A model generated the notes under the pieces. That model worked only from the letters and a program-made list of their open reading frames with translations, was not told the DNA's origin and ran no database searches. A stretch of 64,000 nt of DNA from positions 62,001 through 126,000 of the forward strand of contig JACJYA010000007.1 in the NCBI GenBank assembly GCA_020636315.1, written 5' to 3'. This document shows positions 44,504 through 53,911 of the stretch, one piece after another (position 1 is the first letter of the stretch; every line of letters starts with the position of its first letter). The stretch comes from Lewinellaceae bacterium. Its GTDB lineage: Bacteria > Bacteroidota > Bacteroidia > Chitinophagales > Saprospiraceae. A program made the position numbers and the translations under genes.

Positions 44504-46783
44504 TTACTGCTTGGCTATACTCAGGCTCCCTGTCCCATCATTAAATAAAAACTGAACCAGGTACAGGCCAGGGGCCAGAGTTCCGGTATCGATCCCGGAT
44601 CGGTTGGTTTCCCAGGGTTGCCAGGGAACAACTTCCCGCCCCTGATAGGAAAGGATTCGGATGGCCCGGGGTGGGGTGGAAGCCTGGAGAAACAGCCGGT
44701 CGCCTGCCGGATTGGGGTACAGGCGTATCCCTTTGCCTGCAAGAACTTCCAATCCGCTGGTTACTTCAACCAGTATTGTTTGCGATTGAGCAGCACATCC
44801 GTTTGCGTCAATTGTGGAAACGGAGTACAGGCCACTTTCTTCTGCGGTGTAACTCTGGCCGGTGGCGCCGGAGATTTCCACGCCGTCTTTATACCATTGA
44901 TAAGCAGATGCCGGGGAACTGGACAGGGTGTTGACATCCAGTTCTATGGTAGGAACGATGGGTTCATTGAAGACGACTTCAAGATCCGGTTCGATGGGCA
45001 GGGAGCAATACTCCGTATAAGCAACGATCTGATAGGAGCCTGAAGCCGTTATGGAATAATTATTGAAAAAAGTATCGGCAGCCATGCTGTTGGCTTCCGA
45101 AATGGTATAATATTGATTTTCTGAGCCTTCGGTGTTAATGCCCACCACATCGGAGCCGGCACAGTAAGTATCCGGAAAGGCGATATCCAGGAGGGGAGAA
45201 GGCATTTGCCCCAGAATGACTTCCAGTTCATCCGAAAGGCTGCTGCATCCGTTGCGGGATACTTCTACCTGATAAATTCCACCTTCTGTAATATCGAGGG
45301 ACTGGCCTTGCTGTCCTTCCAGAAGTTCTCCGTTCAGAAACCAGTTGTAGGTGTCTCCTGGAGAAGAGGTGGCAATGGCTGGTGGCGCTTCTCCGCAATA
45401 AATAAAAGGGGATTCGGGAAGTACGGCTTCGGGAAGTGGAGAAAAGGCCAGGGTGATTTCCTCAGAAGCCCTGGTGCAAAGGCCGTTGCTAGCTACTAGC
45501 TGGTAGGAGCCGGGCTGCGTGGCGGCCAGTTCGGGGCCAGAAGCCAGGAATTCCCCATTGAGCAGCCACTCGTAAACTTGTAATCCTTCCTGGCTGGCGG
45601 CCAGTATTGTTGTATCTCCTTCGCACCCATCCAGCGAGCCGGAGGCTACCTCTATACTTGCCTCAAAGGCCGGGGGCGGTTCGAAACTGATGCTGTCGGC
45701 AGAGAGAACGAAAAGGCCGTGGCTGATGTCAGAAGCAATAATGTTCCCTGAGGGAAGAAATGGATATACCCCCCAGCACCCCTGATAACCGGAATAGTTC
45801 TGGTTTTCGGGATAGGTGTCGTAATAGGCGGCTTGTCTTACTGAATCCGGATTGGATAAGTCGAAGACCTGCACTCCATCGTGGTAGTAGGAGACGATGG
45901 CGTAATGGCCTCTGATAAAAGGGTTGTGCGGTATGCTGTTGGTTGCGACAGGAGCCAGCAGTTCAGACCGGAACAGGTCCAGGATATCAATATTAGACAG
46001 GTCAGAAACATCGGCCAGTTTGAGGCTGGTGCCATGGGTTTCATCTGCAAATATGAGCATTGAGCCATCTTCGTTCAACCAACTGGCGTGGTTGTACCCC
46101 TGTTCGGGGTAGGAGGTAAGGTTGCCCAGAACCTGGATGTCGTCAAGGTCCGACAAATCATATACCCACAGGCCGTTCCCCCCGTGGGAACAATAAGCGA
46201 TGTGATTGCGTACATAAATATCGTGAAAATATCCTCCCGGGAGGGGCCTGGTACCCAGAAATAGTGGTTCTTCCGGGCTGGAAGAAAGGTCATAGGCGGC
46301 GACTCCATTGGAAATGGCGTTGCTGCCGGCCAGATATAGCCTGCCGGTAGGCTCGTCGATGAATACATTGTGAGAACGGGTAAAAGTGGCGTTGTCCTGG
46401 AAGACTAAAGTGACGGAATCCGGCAGATGGCTCAGGTCAAATACCATCAGCCCGTCAGTTCCCTGGTCGGCGACGGCGTAGGCATAATTGCCGTAGGTCT
46501 TGAAATCCCGCCAGATGGAGTTGGTGCTGCCTTCAAAGCGGCCGGCCTCTTCAATGTTGGCGGGGTCGGTTATGTCAAAGAAATGAATATAGCGGGCGGA
46601 CCCGACAATAGCGTATTCACGGCCTTCACAATCGGCATAGCCCCAGATATCATTATATCTGATACTGCCGGCGGCCGGAAGTTGAGGGTCATCCCAATGG
46701 CCTAATAATGACATATTGAGTTTATCCTGGCCCGGGAGCAAAAACGGAAGGAAGAATAAAATGAAGATAATGGCCTTTTGCAT
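44504..46783 (-). CDS. Choice-of-anchor B family protein with T9SS sorting domain
   Basis: 759 residues. Signal peptide of about 18 residues. Residues 25-360 hold repeated LVIVD-like units (IHFFDITDPANIEEAG, LMVFDLSHLPDS, LWVYDLSDLDDIQVLG, LADVSDLSNIDILD, VQVFDLSNPDSVRQA), expected to form a beta-propeller. Ig-like or PKD-type domains with Cys pairs follow to about 680, then a T9SS type A sorting domain (IRLYPNPAGDRLFL...). The family carries varied surface anchors after the same N-terminal region. Cell-surface or secreted; ligand unknown. Confidence 0.87.
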   Translation of the reverse strand: MQKAIIFILFFLPFLLPGQDKLNMSLLGHWDDPQLPAAGSIRYNDIWGYADCEGREYAIVGSARYIHFFDITDPANIEEAGRFEGSTNSIWRDFKTYGNYAYAVADQGTDGLMVFDLSHLPDSVTLVFQDNATFTRSHNVFIDEPTGRLYLAGSNAISNGVAAYDLSSSPEEPLFLGTRPLPGGYFHDIYVRNHIAYCSHGGNGLWVYDLSDLDDIQVLGNLTSYPEQGYNHASWLNEDGSMLIFADETHGTSLKLADVSDLSNIDILDLFRSELLAPVATNSIPHNPFIRGHYAIVSYYHDGVQVFDLSNPDSVRQAAYYDTYPENQNYSGYQGCWGVYPFLPSGNIIASDISHGLFVLSADSISFEPPPAFEASIEVASGSLDGCEGDTTILAASQEGLQVYEWLLNGEFLASGPELAATQPGSYQLVASNGLCTRASEEITLAFSPLPEAVLPESPFIYCGEAPPAIATSSPGDTYNWFLNGELLEGQQGQSLDITEGGIYQVEVSRNGCSSLSDELEVILGQMPSPLLDIAFPDTYCAGSDVVGINTEGSENQYYTISEANSMAADTFFNNYSITASGSYQIVAYTEYCSLPIEPDLEVVFNEPIVPTIELDVNTLSSSPASAYQWYKDGVEISGATGQSYTAEESGLYSVSTIDANGCAAQSQTILVEVTSGLEVLAGKGIRLYPNPAGDRLFLQASTPPRAIRILSYQGREVVPWQPWETNRSGIDTGTLAPGLYLVQFLFNDGTGSLSIAKQ

Positions 46784-46846
46784 ATAGTTATTTTGTTTTA
46801 GGATTAATCGATACCAGCCAGTTGACCGGCCTCAGTTTTTATTGTT

Positions 46847-46854
46847 TAAATTTG
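46847..46854 (+). promoter_or_regulatory. -7 box upstream of ABC ATPase gene
   Basis: TAAATTTG, a perfect TAnnTTTG match, ends 34 nt before the ATG at 46889. A TTG lies 22 nt upstream (46822-46824). Confidence 0.5.
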
Positions 46855-46888
46855 TCCGGGCCGTTATTTTGTGGCAACAGACAAAAGC

Positions 46889-48700
46889 ATGAGTAAAGAT
46901 AAAATTTTAGAAGTAAAGGGCCTTCGAACTTCATTTTTTACAGACGAAGGAGAAGTCAAAGCCGTCGATGGGGTGAGTTTTACCATCCACCGGGGAGAAA
47001 CCGTGGGAATTGTTGGGGAATCCGGCTCCGGAAAATCGGTCACTTCTCTTTCTATAATGCGCCTGGTGCCGGGGCCGAATGGAAAAATTACCGGAGGAGA
47101 GGTGCTTTATTATCCAGAGGGTGGGGAAGAGGCGGTTAACCTGCTTCAGGTACCCCGGAAGCAAATGCAGCACTACCGTGGAAATGAACTTTCCATGATC
47201 TTTCAGGAACCTATGTCTTCCCTTAACCCGGTCTTTCGTTGTGGAGAGCAGGTGGCGGAAGCTATCCGGCTGCATCAAAAGGTAAATGCGGCTGTGGCCA
47301 GGGAAAAGGTCCTGGCCTTATTTGAAAAGGTGCAATTGCCTGATCCGGAGCGGATCTATAAGGCTTATCCCCACCAGTTATCCGGAGGGCAGAAGCAACG
47401 GGTGATGATCGCTATGGCAGTGTCCTGTTCTCCCGGCGTGCTGATTGCTGATGAGCCTACAACTGCTTTGGATGTAACGGTTCAAAAGGCCATTCTCGAC
47501 CTGATGAACGGCCTGAAACGGGAGATGCACTCTTCCATTATCTTTATTACTCACGACCTGGGGGTCATTGCCGAGATCGCCGACCGCGTGATCGTCATGT
47601 ACCAGGGCCGGATTGTGGAACAGGGAGGGGTGCTCGAGATCTTTTCGAAACCGAGGCACCCTTACACGAAGAGCCTCCTTGCCTGCCGCCCGCCTCTCGA
47701 ATACCGGCTTCGGCGGCTGCCGGTGGTGAACGACTTCATGGAATCGGCCCTAAATGCTGATGGCATTCTGGAGATCAGAGAAAAGAAAACCTCTGTAGAA
47801 GGAGTGTTGTCAGAAGCAAAAGTACCGGCATACGAGAGCAGGCAACGCATCAAGGCACTTAAAGAGCGTCCGGCCTTACTTGAAGTGGAACAGTTGAAAG
47901 TCTGGTTCCCGGGAGAGCGGAATTTCTGGGGTAGAACCAAGGGGTTCATCAAGGCAGTTGACGGGGTTTCCTTCCAGGTCTTTCCCGGTGAAACCCTGGG
48001 CCTGGTGGGGGAGTCGGGTTGCGGCAAGACTACTCTGGGGCGCACTATCCTGGGGCTTACCCGGCCAACGGAGGGCAATATACAGTACAAAAAACAAAGC
48101 CTGCCCAGGCTCAGCCAGGAAGAGATGAAACCGCTTCGGCAAGAGATGCAGATCATTTTTCAGGACCCGTATTCTTCCCTGAACCCTCGCATTACCATAG
48201 GCAAAGCCATAATGGAACCCATGGAAGTTCATGGGTTATACAACGGAGAAGATGAACGCCGGGAAAGAGCCCTTCAGTTGCTGGATATCGTCAGCATGGA
48301 GTCCAGATATTTCAACCGTTATCCCCATGAATTTTCAGGTGGCCAGCGGCAGAGAGTGGCCATCGCCAGAGCCCTCGCCCTGAACCCCAAGTTTATAATT
48401 TGTGACGAATCGGTCTCCGCACTCGATGTATCCGTACAGGCCCAGGTGCTCAACCTGTTGATGGAGTTGCGGGAAAAATACCGGTTCACCTACATTTTTA
48501 TTTCGCACGATTTATCTGTGGCCAAGTTTATGAGCGACCGGATGATCGTCATGAATAATGGCAGGATAGAAGAAGAAGGAATAGCAGATGACATTTATGC
48601 CAACCCACAGAAAGAGTACACCCGAAAACTGATCGAAGCCATCCCAAAGGGGAGGGTTGAGGATATTGAACGCCGCCTTTCAGATAATTACCAGACATAA
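46889..48700 (+). CDS. Fused dipeptide/oligopeptide-type ABC ATPase (two ATPase domains)
   Basis: 603 residues from ATG 46889 (the frame opens at GTG 46871). Two complete ATPase domains are joined: GESGSGKSVTS, LSGGQKQRVMIA and LIADEPTTALD in the first; GESGCGKTTLG, FSGGQRQRVAIARAL and ICDESVSALD in the second. Each has the oligopeptide-type C-terminal extension (HPYTKSLL; QKEYTRKLIEAIPKG). This is the DppD-DppF / GsiA / YejF arrangement, energising import of peptides or similar solutes. No permease or binding-protein gene is in the window. Confidence 0.9.
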   Translation: MSKDKILEVKGLRTSFFTDEGEVKAVDGVSFTIHRGETVGIVGESGSGKSVTSLSIMRLVPGPNGKITGGEVLYYPEGGEEAVNLLQVPRKQMQHYRGNELSMIFQEPMSSLNPVFRCGEQVAEAIRLHQKVNAAVAREKVLALFEKVQLPDPERIYKAYPHQLSGGQKQRVMIAMAVSCSPGVLIADEPTTALDVTVQKAILDLMNGLKREMHSSIIFITHDLGVIAEIADRVIVMYQGRIVEQGGVLEIFSKPRHPYTKSLLACRPPLEYRLRRLPVVNDFMESALNADGILEIREKKTSVEGVLSEAKVPAYESRQRIKALKERPALLEVEQLKVWFPGERNFWGRTKGFIKAVDGVSFQVFPGETLGLVGESGCGKTTLGRTILGLTRPTEGNIQYKKQSLPRLSQEEMKPLRQEMQIIFQDPYSSLNPRITIGKAIMEPMEVHGLYNGEDERRERALQLLDIVSMESRYFNRYPHEFSGGQRQRVAIARALALNPKFIICDESVSALDVSVQAQVLNLLMELREKYRFTYIFISHDLSVAKFMSDRMIVMNNGRIEEEGIADDIYANPQKEYTRKLIEAIPKGRVEDIERRLSDNYQT

Positions 48701-48835
48701 GAGTTTTGGTGGTTTCGAAAAGCCTCCTTATCTTCAGTGGATATTTTTGAAAACAGGACCACAGTAAGTACTCACCCGGCCTCATTAAAAAAGTAACCTC
48801 CTTTTTGAGCTTTTTTTTTAAACAACCTAAATAAT

Positions 48836-50770
48836 ATGAGACTAGTACGACTACTTACTCTGCCGGCCTTACTGGCCTTGTGTTTTAACTTTGTGGCAAA
48901 TGCCCAGGTCAAAGTGGCGGTCACCCCGGATGGCCCGCCCAAAGCAATGAAGTACCAGGAGTTTTGCCAGGACCTTTTTCCTTTACCTGCTGCTGCCCCT
49001 CTGGCAGTGAACCCAGTCAACATCAACCTGCCGGTTGCTTTCCGTGCGGGCTCTGAGTATCCTATCGGAACCACTCTTTATGACTCCCAGAGTAATGCTG
49101 CTCTTGGAAGCCGCATGTCGCGATCTTCCGACGGCCGCCTGATGGGAGTATGGACGATGGCTCTGGAAGCTGGAACTGCGGACCGGGGCACCGGGTACAA
49201 CCAGTATGCAGATGGCGCCTGGGGAGACCAGCCGGCTACCCGCCTGGAGAGCGACCGTACCGGGTGGCCCAGCCATACGGTGACGGAGAGTGGAACGGAA
49301 GTCACCATTGCTCACTCTTCCGGTAGCGCATCTGATTTTCGGATCATTACCATGCGAAGGGAAGCAGGCTCCGATACCTGGGTAGAAGGTGTTGTGTCTT
49401 CCACCATCTATCCGGCTGACGGAGGGCCCGGCTTGTTGTGGCCCCGCGCAGCTGCGGGTGGGGAGTATGTGCACATCATTTCCGTGACTGCCCCAACCGC
49501 CAATGGCGGCGGCCCTTATGAAGGGCTCGACCCCCATCCTCTTTATTATCGCTCCAGTGATGGCGGCGCAACCTGGGACATGGTCGATGTCATTCTGCCC
49601 GGCCTGGATTCCACGACTATCACCGATATGGCTGCCGACAGCTATCAGATCACTGCCAAAGGGGAAACTGTGGCGATCGCTTTCTTTGACTCCTGGCAGG
49701 ACCTGCTTGTAATGAAATCTACGGACGGGGGCGCTACCTGGGAAAAGCTGACAGTGGTGGACTTCCCTCTTGACCGTTATCAGGTTGACCAGGGTTATAC
49801 GCTTGACGACCTGCCCCCTTATGATCCCGCAGCACCTGATTCACTGGCCATTTTCACCAGTGACGGCACCGGGTCCGTCCTGATCGACAACGATGGAAAA
49901 GTTCATGTTTTCTTCGGCGCCATGTGGGTACTGGATGATGACCTGACAGATGGTACAACTTCATTCTTTCCTACGACCGATGGCCTGATGTACTGGAATG
50001 AATCTTTTGGCACAGACAGCCTGATGGCCATTGCTTTTGCCGAAGACCTCAATGGTAACGATACCCTAGATATCGATGTGGATGGAGTCAACAACAGCTA
50101 TTTCTTCGGCCTTACGGCTTTGCCTACTTCCAGTATTGATGCGGACGGCAATATTTTTGTCTCTTACGCTTCCATTATGGAAGGAGACGAATTCTTTAAC
50201 CTGGAAGACAACCAGCATTACCGGCATATTTACGGGGTAGCTTCTGCCGACGGAGGGGAGACCTGGCTGGAACCCTTCGATATCATCAACCCGGATGTTG
50301 TACTCGAACCGGATCTGATCAACTTTATGGAAGCGGTGTTCCCCTGTATGGCACAGAATACAGCGGGAACGATTGACCTCATTTATCAGCAGGATTTCCG
50401 CCCCGGCACTTTTATCAGGGACGGAGACCCCCAGGAAGTGAATTTCATCAACCACATTTCGCTGACGCCGGAAGAATTCGGGCTAGTCAGCAAAACGGAA
50501 GAAGTTGTGCAGCCGGATTACTTCCAGCTCGAAGTCCAGCCCAACCCGGCTACCAATGAAGCCGTCGCTACCTTCCGGCTGGAAAACAATTCGCAGTACA
50601 GCCTGAGCCTGCTCAACATCATGGGACAGAAAGTTGCAGATGTAGAAACGGCTAAAGGGTTTACTTCCAACCAGGCCCGTGTGGACGTTAAGGGGCTCAC
50701 TCCGGGAATGTACCTGCTCCGCCTGCAGGCGGAAGGCAAAGTTTCCGTAGCCAAATTAATGGTTAAGTAA
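48836..50770 (+). CDS. Secreted BNR/Asp-box repeat protein with T9SS sorting domain
   Basis: 644 residues. Signal peptide ending ANA (about residue 22). Asp boxes appear as SSDGGATW, STDGGATW and SADGGETW at about residues 240, 297 and 474, the turn motif of sialidase-like beta-propellers. The sialidase arginine triad is not evident, so glycosidase activity is not claimed. The last 75 residues, VQPNPATNEAVATFRL to SVAKLMVK, are a T9SS type A sorting domain. Followed by two tandem hairpins. Confidence 0.82.
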   Translation: MRLVRLLTLPALLALCFNFVANAQVKVAVTPDGPPKAMKYQEFCQDLFPLPAAAPLAVNPVNINLPVAFRAGSEYPIGTTLYDSQSNAALGSRMSRSSDGRLMGVWTMALEAGTADRGTGYNQYADGAWGDQPATRLESDRTGWPSHTVTESGTEVTIAHSSGSASDFRIITMRREAGSDTWVEGVVSSTIYPADGGPGLLWPRAAAGGEYVHIISVTAPTANGGGPYEGLDPHPLYYRSSDGGATWDMVDVILPGLDSTTITDMAADSYQITAKGETVAIAFFDSWQDLLVMKSTDGGATWEKLTVVDFPLDRYQVDQGYTLDDLPPYDPAAPDSLAIFTSDGTGSVLIDNDGKVHVFFGAMWVLDDDLTDGTTSFFPTTDGLMYWNESFGTDSLMAIAFAEDLNGNDTLDIDVDGVNNSYFFGLTALPTSSIDADGNIFVSYASIMEGDEFFNLEDNQHYRHIYGVASADGGETWLEPFDIINPDVVLEPDLINFMEAVFPCMAQNTAGTIDLIYQQDFRPGTFIRDGDPQEVNFINHISLTPEEFGLVSKTEEVVQPDYFQLEVQPNPATNEAVATFRLENNSQYSLSLLNIMGQKVADVETAKGFTSNQARVDVKGLTPGMYLLRLQAEGKVSVAKLMVK

Positions 50771-50804
50771 CGTTTGAATGTCGCCGATTTAAGCGATGAG
50801 GCTT

Positions 50805-50836
50805 GTCAGAAGGCGACTCTGAGTTCGCCTTCTGAC
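50805..50836 (+). terminator. First of two tandem hairpins after the BNR gene
   Basis: 12-bp perfect stem (50805-50816 with 50825-50836), 8-nt loop, 34 bp after the stop; no T-run follows. Confidence 0.55.
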
Positions 50837-50859
50837 TCCGGAAAGCCGCTAAAAGATGC

Positions 50860-50898
50860 AAGCCATCCCGAAGTTTTCAATCGGGATGGCTTTTTTTA
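50860..50898 (+). terminator. Intrinsic terminator after the BNR gene
   Basis: 12-bp perfect stem (50860-50871 with 50881-50892), 9-nt loop, then a run of T. The strongest plus-strand terminator in the window. Confidence 0.85.
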
Positions 50899-51058
50899 TA
50901 AGAGAGTAGGGGGATATGCCAGTTGGAAGCATCACCTAAAAAAGAAATGTGGCGAGGCCTGCAACCTTTTTCGTTTTGCCCCCGTCTATCCTACAGAAGG
51001 TTGATCCGAAAAAAAGGTGATTCGGCCGAGGAAACCTGCATTTTTGGTATAAAACCCT

Positions 51059-51066
51059 TAAATTTG
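51059..51066 (+). promoter_or_regulatory. -7 box of the 74-residue gene
   Basis: TAAATTTG, a perfect TAnnTTTG match ending 28 nt before the ATG at 51095. Confidence 0.5.
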
Positions 51067-51094
51067 ACGTGACTTTTTAAAACAAACTCCCACA

Positions 51095-51319
51095 ATGAAA
51101 AAGTCTAGCACCCGCACTGTTCTGTTTTGTTTACTGTTGGCGGCCAGTATCGGCTCCTACATTTTTCTCAATTCCGTCTCTTCAACCGCCACATCGTATG
51201 AGCAGGCGGCAGATCAGGAAGAATACGAAGAAGCGAGCGATGCCAAGGTTATCCTACCGGATATCCATCTGGTGAAAAAAGTGATAGAAACCGGTAAGCG
51301 GCTGATACCTGCTTCTTAA
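51095..51319 (+). CDS. Small single-span or secreted protein, unknown
   Basis: 74 residues. One hydrophobic segment (about residues 9-27) after a basic start, then a Ser/Thr stretch, an acidic patch (DQEEYEEASD) and an amphipathic basic C-terminus (HLVKKVIETGKRLIP). It may be an uncleaved membrane anchor or a signal peptide. Not recognised as any family. Its own promoter and a strong terminator mark an independent unit, which argues for a real gene. Confidence 0.65.
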   Translation: MKKSSTRTVLFCLLLAASIGSYIFLNSVSSTATSYEQAADQEEYEEASDAKVILPDIHLVKKVIETGKRLIPAS

Positions 51320-51332
51320 GAAGCCTGTAACG

Positions 51333-51376
51333 AAAAAAACGGATGTAGGGATTAAACGCTTTACATCCGTTTTTTT
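51333..51376. terminator. Bidirectional terminator
   Basis: 15-bp stem (51333-51347 with 51362-51376) made of ACGGATGTA plus an A/T tract, 14-nt loop. Serves the small plus gene and the convergent MBL gene. Confidence 0.85.
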
Positions 51377-51400
51377 ATGCCCCAACATGAACAATTCCTC

Positions 51401-52297
51401 TCAATCCTGCCTCTTTTTCCGCCAGTACCTCAACAACCCCGCCACACTCATCCATGCCGGGTTGGCATTTTCGTAAAGTTCATATTGTGCATCGGTTACA
51501 CCGGCTTCTTCGAGTTCTTTTCTGACGAAAGCCTGGAACAAAGGAGTGATTTCTTCAGCCGTTTTATTTGCCTCGAAGTGAGGCAGTATCCATTTGGCCC
51601 AACGAAGCAATCCGGCTTCGAGGTTATCGAGGTGCTGGCTGATTTGACCGGCAGGGATAAGCCCAAAATGGGTCAGGTAAAGGTTATCCAGGTTCAACGA
51701 ACGCAGCAGGTTAAGAGAATCCTGCCAGTCCTCGATATTGATATCCGGAGGAGGGCAGGGAGGCATTACCGGGCCTCCTTCGATCTTTACCCCGGCGACA
51801 TCTCCTGCAAACAGGCTGCGCCCTGCTTGCCAGGCAATATGGTGGACGGCGTGCCCGGGAGTATGCCAGGCCTTCAGTTCTATATCCCCAACTTTTATCA
51901 CTTCCTCATGGCCCACTGTTCTGAGTTTATCATCCGGGATAGGTTTAAGCGTACTCCAGAGCCGTTCCATGCCTTCTTCTCCGTAAATGCGGGTAGCTGA
52001 AGCCAGCAGCTTGGACGGGTCTTCCATGTGTTTTTTGCCGAAAGGGTGGAGGTAAACCGTTGCTCCGCGTTCGGCCAGGGCCCATGCTGCCCCTGCATGG
52101 TCGAGATGGATATGGGTGATGAAAACCTGTTTAATGTCCTCGAGGCTATACCCTTTTGCTTCTACTGCCTTTTTCAGCGGTTGAAAAGTAGAATAGGGCC
52201 CCGTTTCCACCAATACAGGCCCTGAAGAAGCCTCAAGCAGAAAGGCAGCAATGGTATCGGGTTTATCCTGAAACTGAAGGTCTAATATGTTAATCAT
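51401..52297 (-). CDS. MBL-fold metallo-hydrolase
   Basis: 298 residues. The metal-binding THIHLDHAG motif (residues about 61-69), a downstream His in HTPGHAVHH, Asp in FAGDVAG and a late His in LTHFG form the usual two-metal set. Related proteins are annotated as beta-lactamase-like hydrolases, including glyoxalase II-type and lactonase-type enzymes; the substrate is unknown. No signal peptide. It is followed on the same strand only by the terminator, and lies 52 bp downstream of fmt. Confidence 0.88.
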   Translation of the reverse strand: MINILDLQFQDKPDTIAAFLLEASSGPVLVETGPYSTFQPLKKAVEAKGYSLEDIKQVFITHIHLDHAGAAWALAERGATVYLHPFGKKHMEDPSKLLASATRIYGEEGMERLWSTLKPIPDDKLRTVGHEEVIKVGDIELKAWHTPGHAVHHIAWQAGRSLFAGDVAGVKIEGGPVMPPCPPPDINIEDWQDSLNLLRSLNLDNLYLTHFGLIPAGQISQHLDNLEAGLLRWAKWILPHFEANKTAEEITPLFQAFVRKELEEAGVTDAQYELYENANPAWMSVAGLLRYWRKKRQD

Positions 52298-52349
52298 GTC
52301 TTTTCTGAATTATATTTTACTCAGTTAGAATTTTCTCCAATAACTTTAT

Positions 52350-53267
52350 TTAACCAAACGAAAACCCATTCAAAAAATCCTGTACATTCATCCGCCGCCG
52401 GCCTTCCATTTGGAGTTCATGAACGAGGACATAGCCGTCAGCAGTAGCGATTTTCAGCCATTCTTTATCATCTGAAAGAAATGTACCCGGAGGATGTTCG
52501 TGAGCCACAGTTTCTTTCGTTGTTTTCAGTACTTTAAGGATTTTTCCATTAAGCGTAGTCCAGGCAGCAGGGTAGGGGCTCAGGCCCCGAATAAAATCAT
52601 GGACTTTTTGAGTAGGCTGGTTAAAATTGATCTCACATGTTTCGTGAAAGATCTTGGGTGCCTTTGTAGCCTGGCTGTCGTCCTGTTTTTTTAGGATATA
52701 ATTACCTTGCTCAATGGCTTTCACCGTCTTCAGGACTACCCGGGCTCCCAATTCCATCATCCGGTCGTGGACTTCACCTGCTGTTTCGTTTTCTCCAATG
52801 TCCATTTTTTCCTGGAAGATCAGGTCGCCGGTGTCAATTTCCTGCCGGATGAGAAAGGTGGTTACCCCGGTCTCTTTTTCACCCTCCATTATTGCCCAAT
52901 TGATAGGGGCGGCTCCTCTGTATTTGGGCAAAAGAGAGCCGTGAAGGTTAAAAGTCCCGTATTCGGGCAATGCCCAAACTACTTCAGGCAGCATGCGGAA
53001 GGCAACGACGACGAAGAGGTTGGCATTGAGCCGGCGAAGTTCTTCAAGAAAAGCAGGATCCTTCAGGCGGGCGGGCTGTAAGACCGGTATCCTCTGTGAT
53101 ACTGCATATTTTTTTACGGCGGGTTCCAGCAGCTGTTTTTTCCCGCGCCCGCCTCTTTTATCGGTAGCGGTTACCACACCGGCGACATCATAACCATTTT
53201 CTACCAGGATACGGAGAGAAGGAACGGCAAATTCAGGCGTCCCCATAAATACAATACGCAAACTCAT
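52350..53267 (-). CDS. fmt: Methionyl-tRNA formyltransferase
   Basis: 305 residues from ATG 53267; the frame is open 56 codons further but MSLRIVFMGTPEFAV is the true family N-terminus. Formylates the initiator Met-tRNA with 10-formyl-tetrahydrofolate. NLHGSLLPKYRGAAPINWAIM carries the folate-binding and catalytic Asn/His, and the C-terminal domain (LNGKILKVLK...) binds tRNA. Length is normal. Divergent from the SPOR-like gene, separated by 64 bp. Confidence 0.95.
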   Translation of the reverse strand: MSLRIVFMGTPEFAVPSLRILVENGYDVAGVVTATDKRGGRGKKQLLEPAVKKYAVSQRIPVLQPARLKDPAFLEELRRLNANLFVVVAFRMLPEVVWALPEYGTFNLHGSLLPKYRGAAPINWAIMEGEKETGVTTFLIRQEIDTGDLIFQEKMDIGENETAGEVHDRMMELGARVVLKTVKAIEQGNYILKKQDDSQATKAPKIFHETCEINFNQPTQKVHDFIRGLSPYPAAWTTLNGKILKVLKTTKETVAHEHPPGTFLSDDKEWLKIATADGYVLVHELQMEGRRRMNVQDFLNGFSFG

Positions 53268-53331
53268 ATGCGAGAAGTTGGTTTTATACCCGACTGTTTT
53301 TATTTTAGTACTTTCACCACCAAATGCCATT

Positions 53332-53901
53332 ATGAACTCCACATTCACCACACCCGCCATTCTAACACTGTTCCTGGGGTTAGTGTTGTCCACTGCCTTT
53401 CCAGGTAATGCCAATTTGCCAAAATACCTCGGCAATAATAAGATAATTTCCGCTCAATTTGAATCGGGCCTTATCCCCGGAGACACTATTCCTCCAAAAG
53501 AACAGGAAAACTTTGACCGGCCCTTTGGCTCTTCTGATTATCAGTACAAGCCTTATGCTCCGGACCCTTTTGCTGAAAATAAGGAGGCGCCTCCAAAGGT
53601 TCTTCAGGACCAAAAAGTTGAAACCGGCGATTTCAAACCTCGCCTTTATCGGGTCCCTGAATCCTATTCCGGTTTCAAAATAGAGATAAAAAAGGTACCC
53701 AAGCCCCTAACTGCCAGCAACGATATTTTCTTCCAGCATGGAAAGCTGTTTGCTGAAAAACTTCAGGATGGGAATATTTCCTATATGGTAGGGGATTTTC
53801 CCAGTGAAGAGGAGGCCAGCGTCTTTCTTTCGGATTTTCTTGCTCAGAGATATCCTGATGCGAGAGTAGTCAGATACGATCAAGGAGAACGTGCGAATTA
53901 A
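53332..53901 (+). CDS. Exported protein with SPOR-like C-terminal domain
   Basis: 189 residues from ATG 53332. Signal peptide of about 25 residues (ends STAFPGNA), a Pro/Lys-rich linker, and a C-terminal domain (about residues 115-187) with FKIEIKKVPKPL, NISYMVGDFPSEEEASVFLSDFL and YPDARVVRYDQGER. This pattern resembles SPOR-type domains, which bind denuded peptidoglycan. Assignment is by pattern only. It leads into the hydrolase gene 10 bp downstream. Confidence 0.65.
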   Translation: MNSTFTTPAILTLFLGLVLSTAFPGNANLPKYLGNNKIISAQFESGLIPGDTIPPKEQENFDRPFGSSDYQYKPYAPDPFAENKEAPPKVLQDQKVETGDFKPRLYRVPESYSGFKIEIKKVPKPLTASNDIFFQHGKLFAEKLQDGNISYMVGDFPSEEEASVFLSDFLAQRYPDARVVRYDQGERAN

Positions 53902-53911
53902 ATCCCGGACA

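Noticed and set aside
50774..51004. 76-codon plus-strand frame after the BNR gene
   Set aside because: Covers two tandem terminator hairpins, so it is non-coding.
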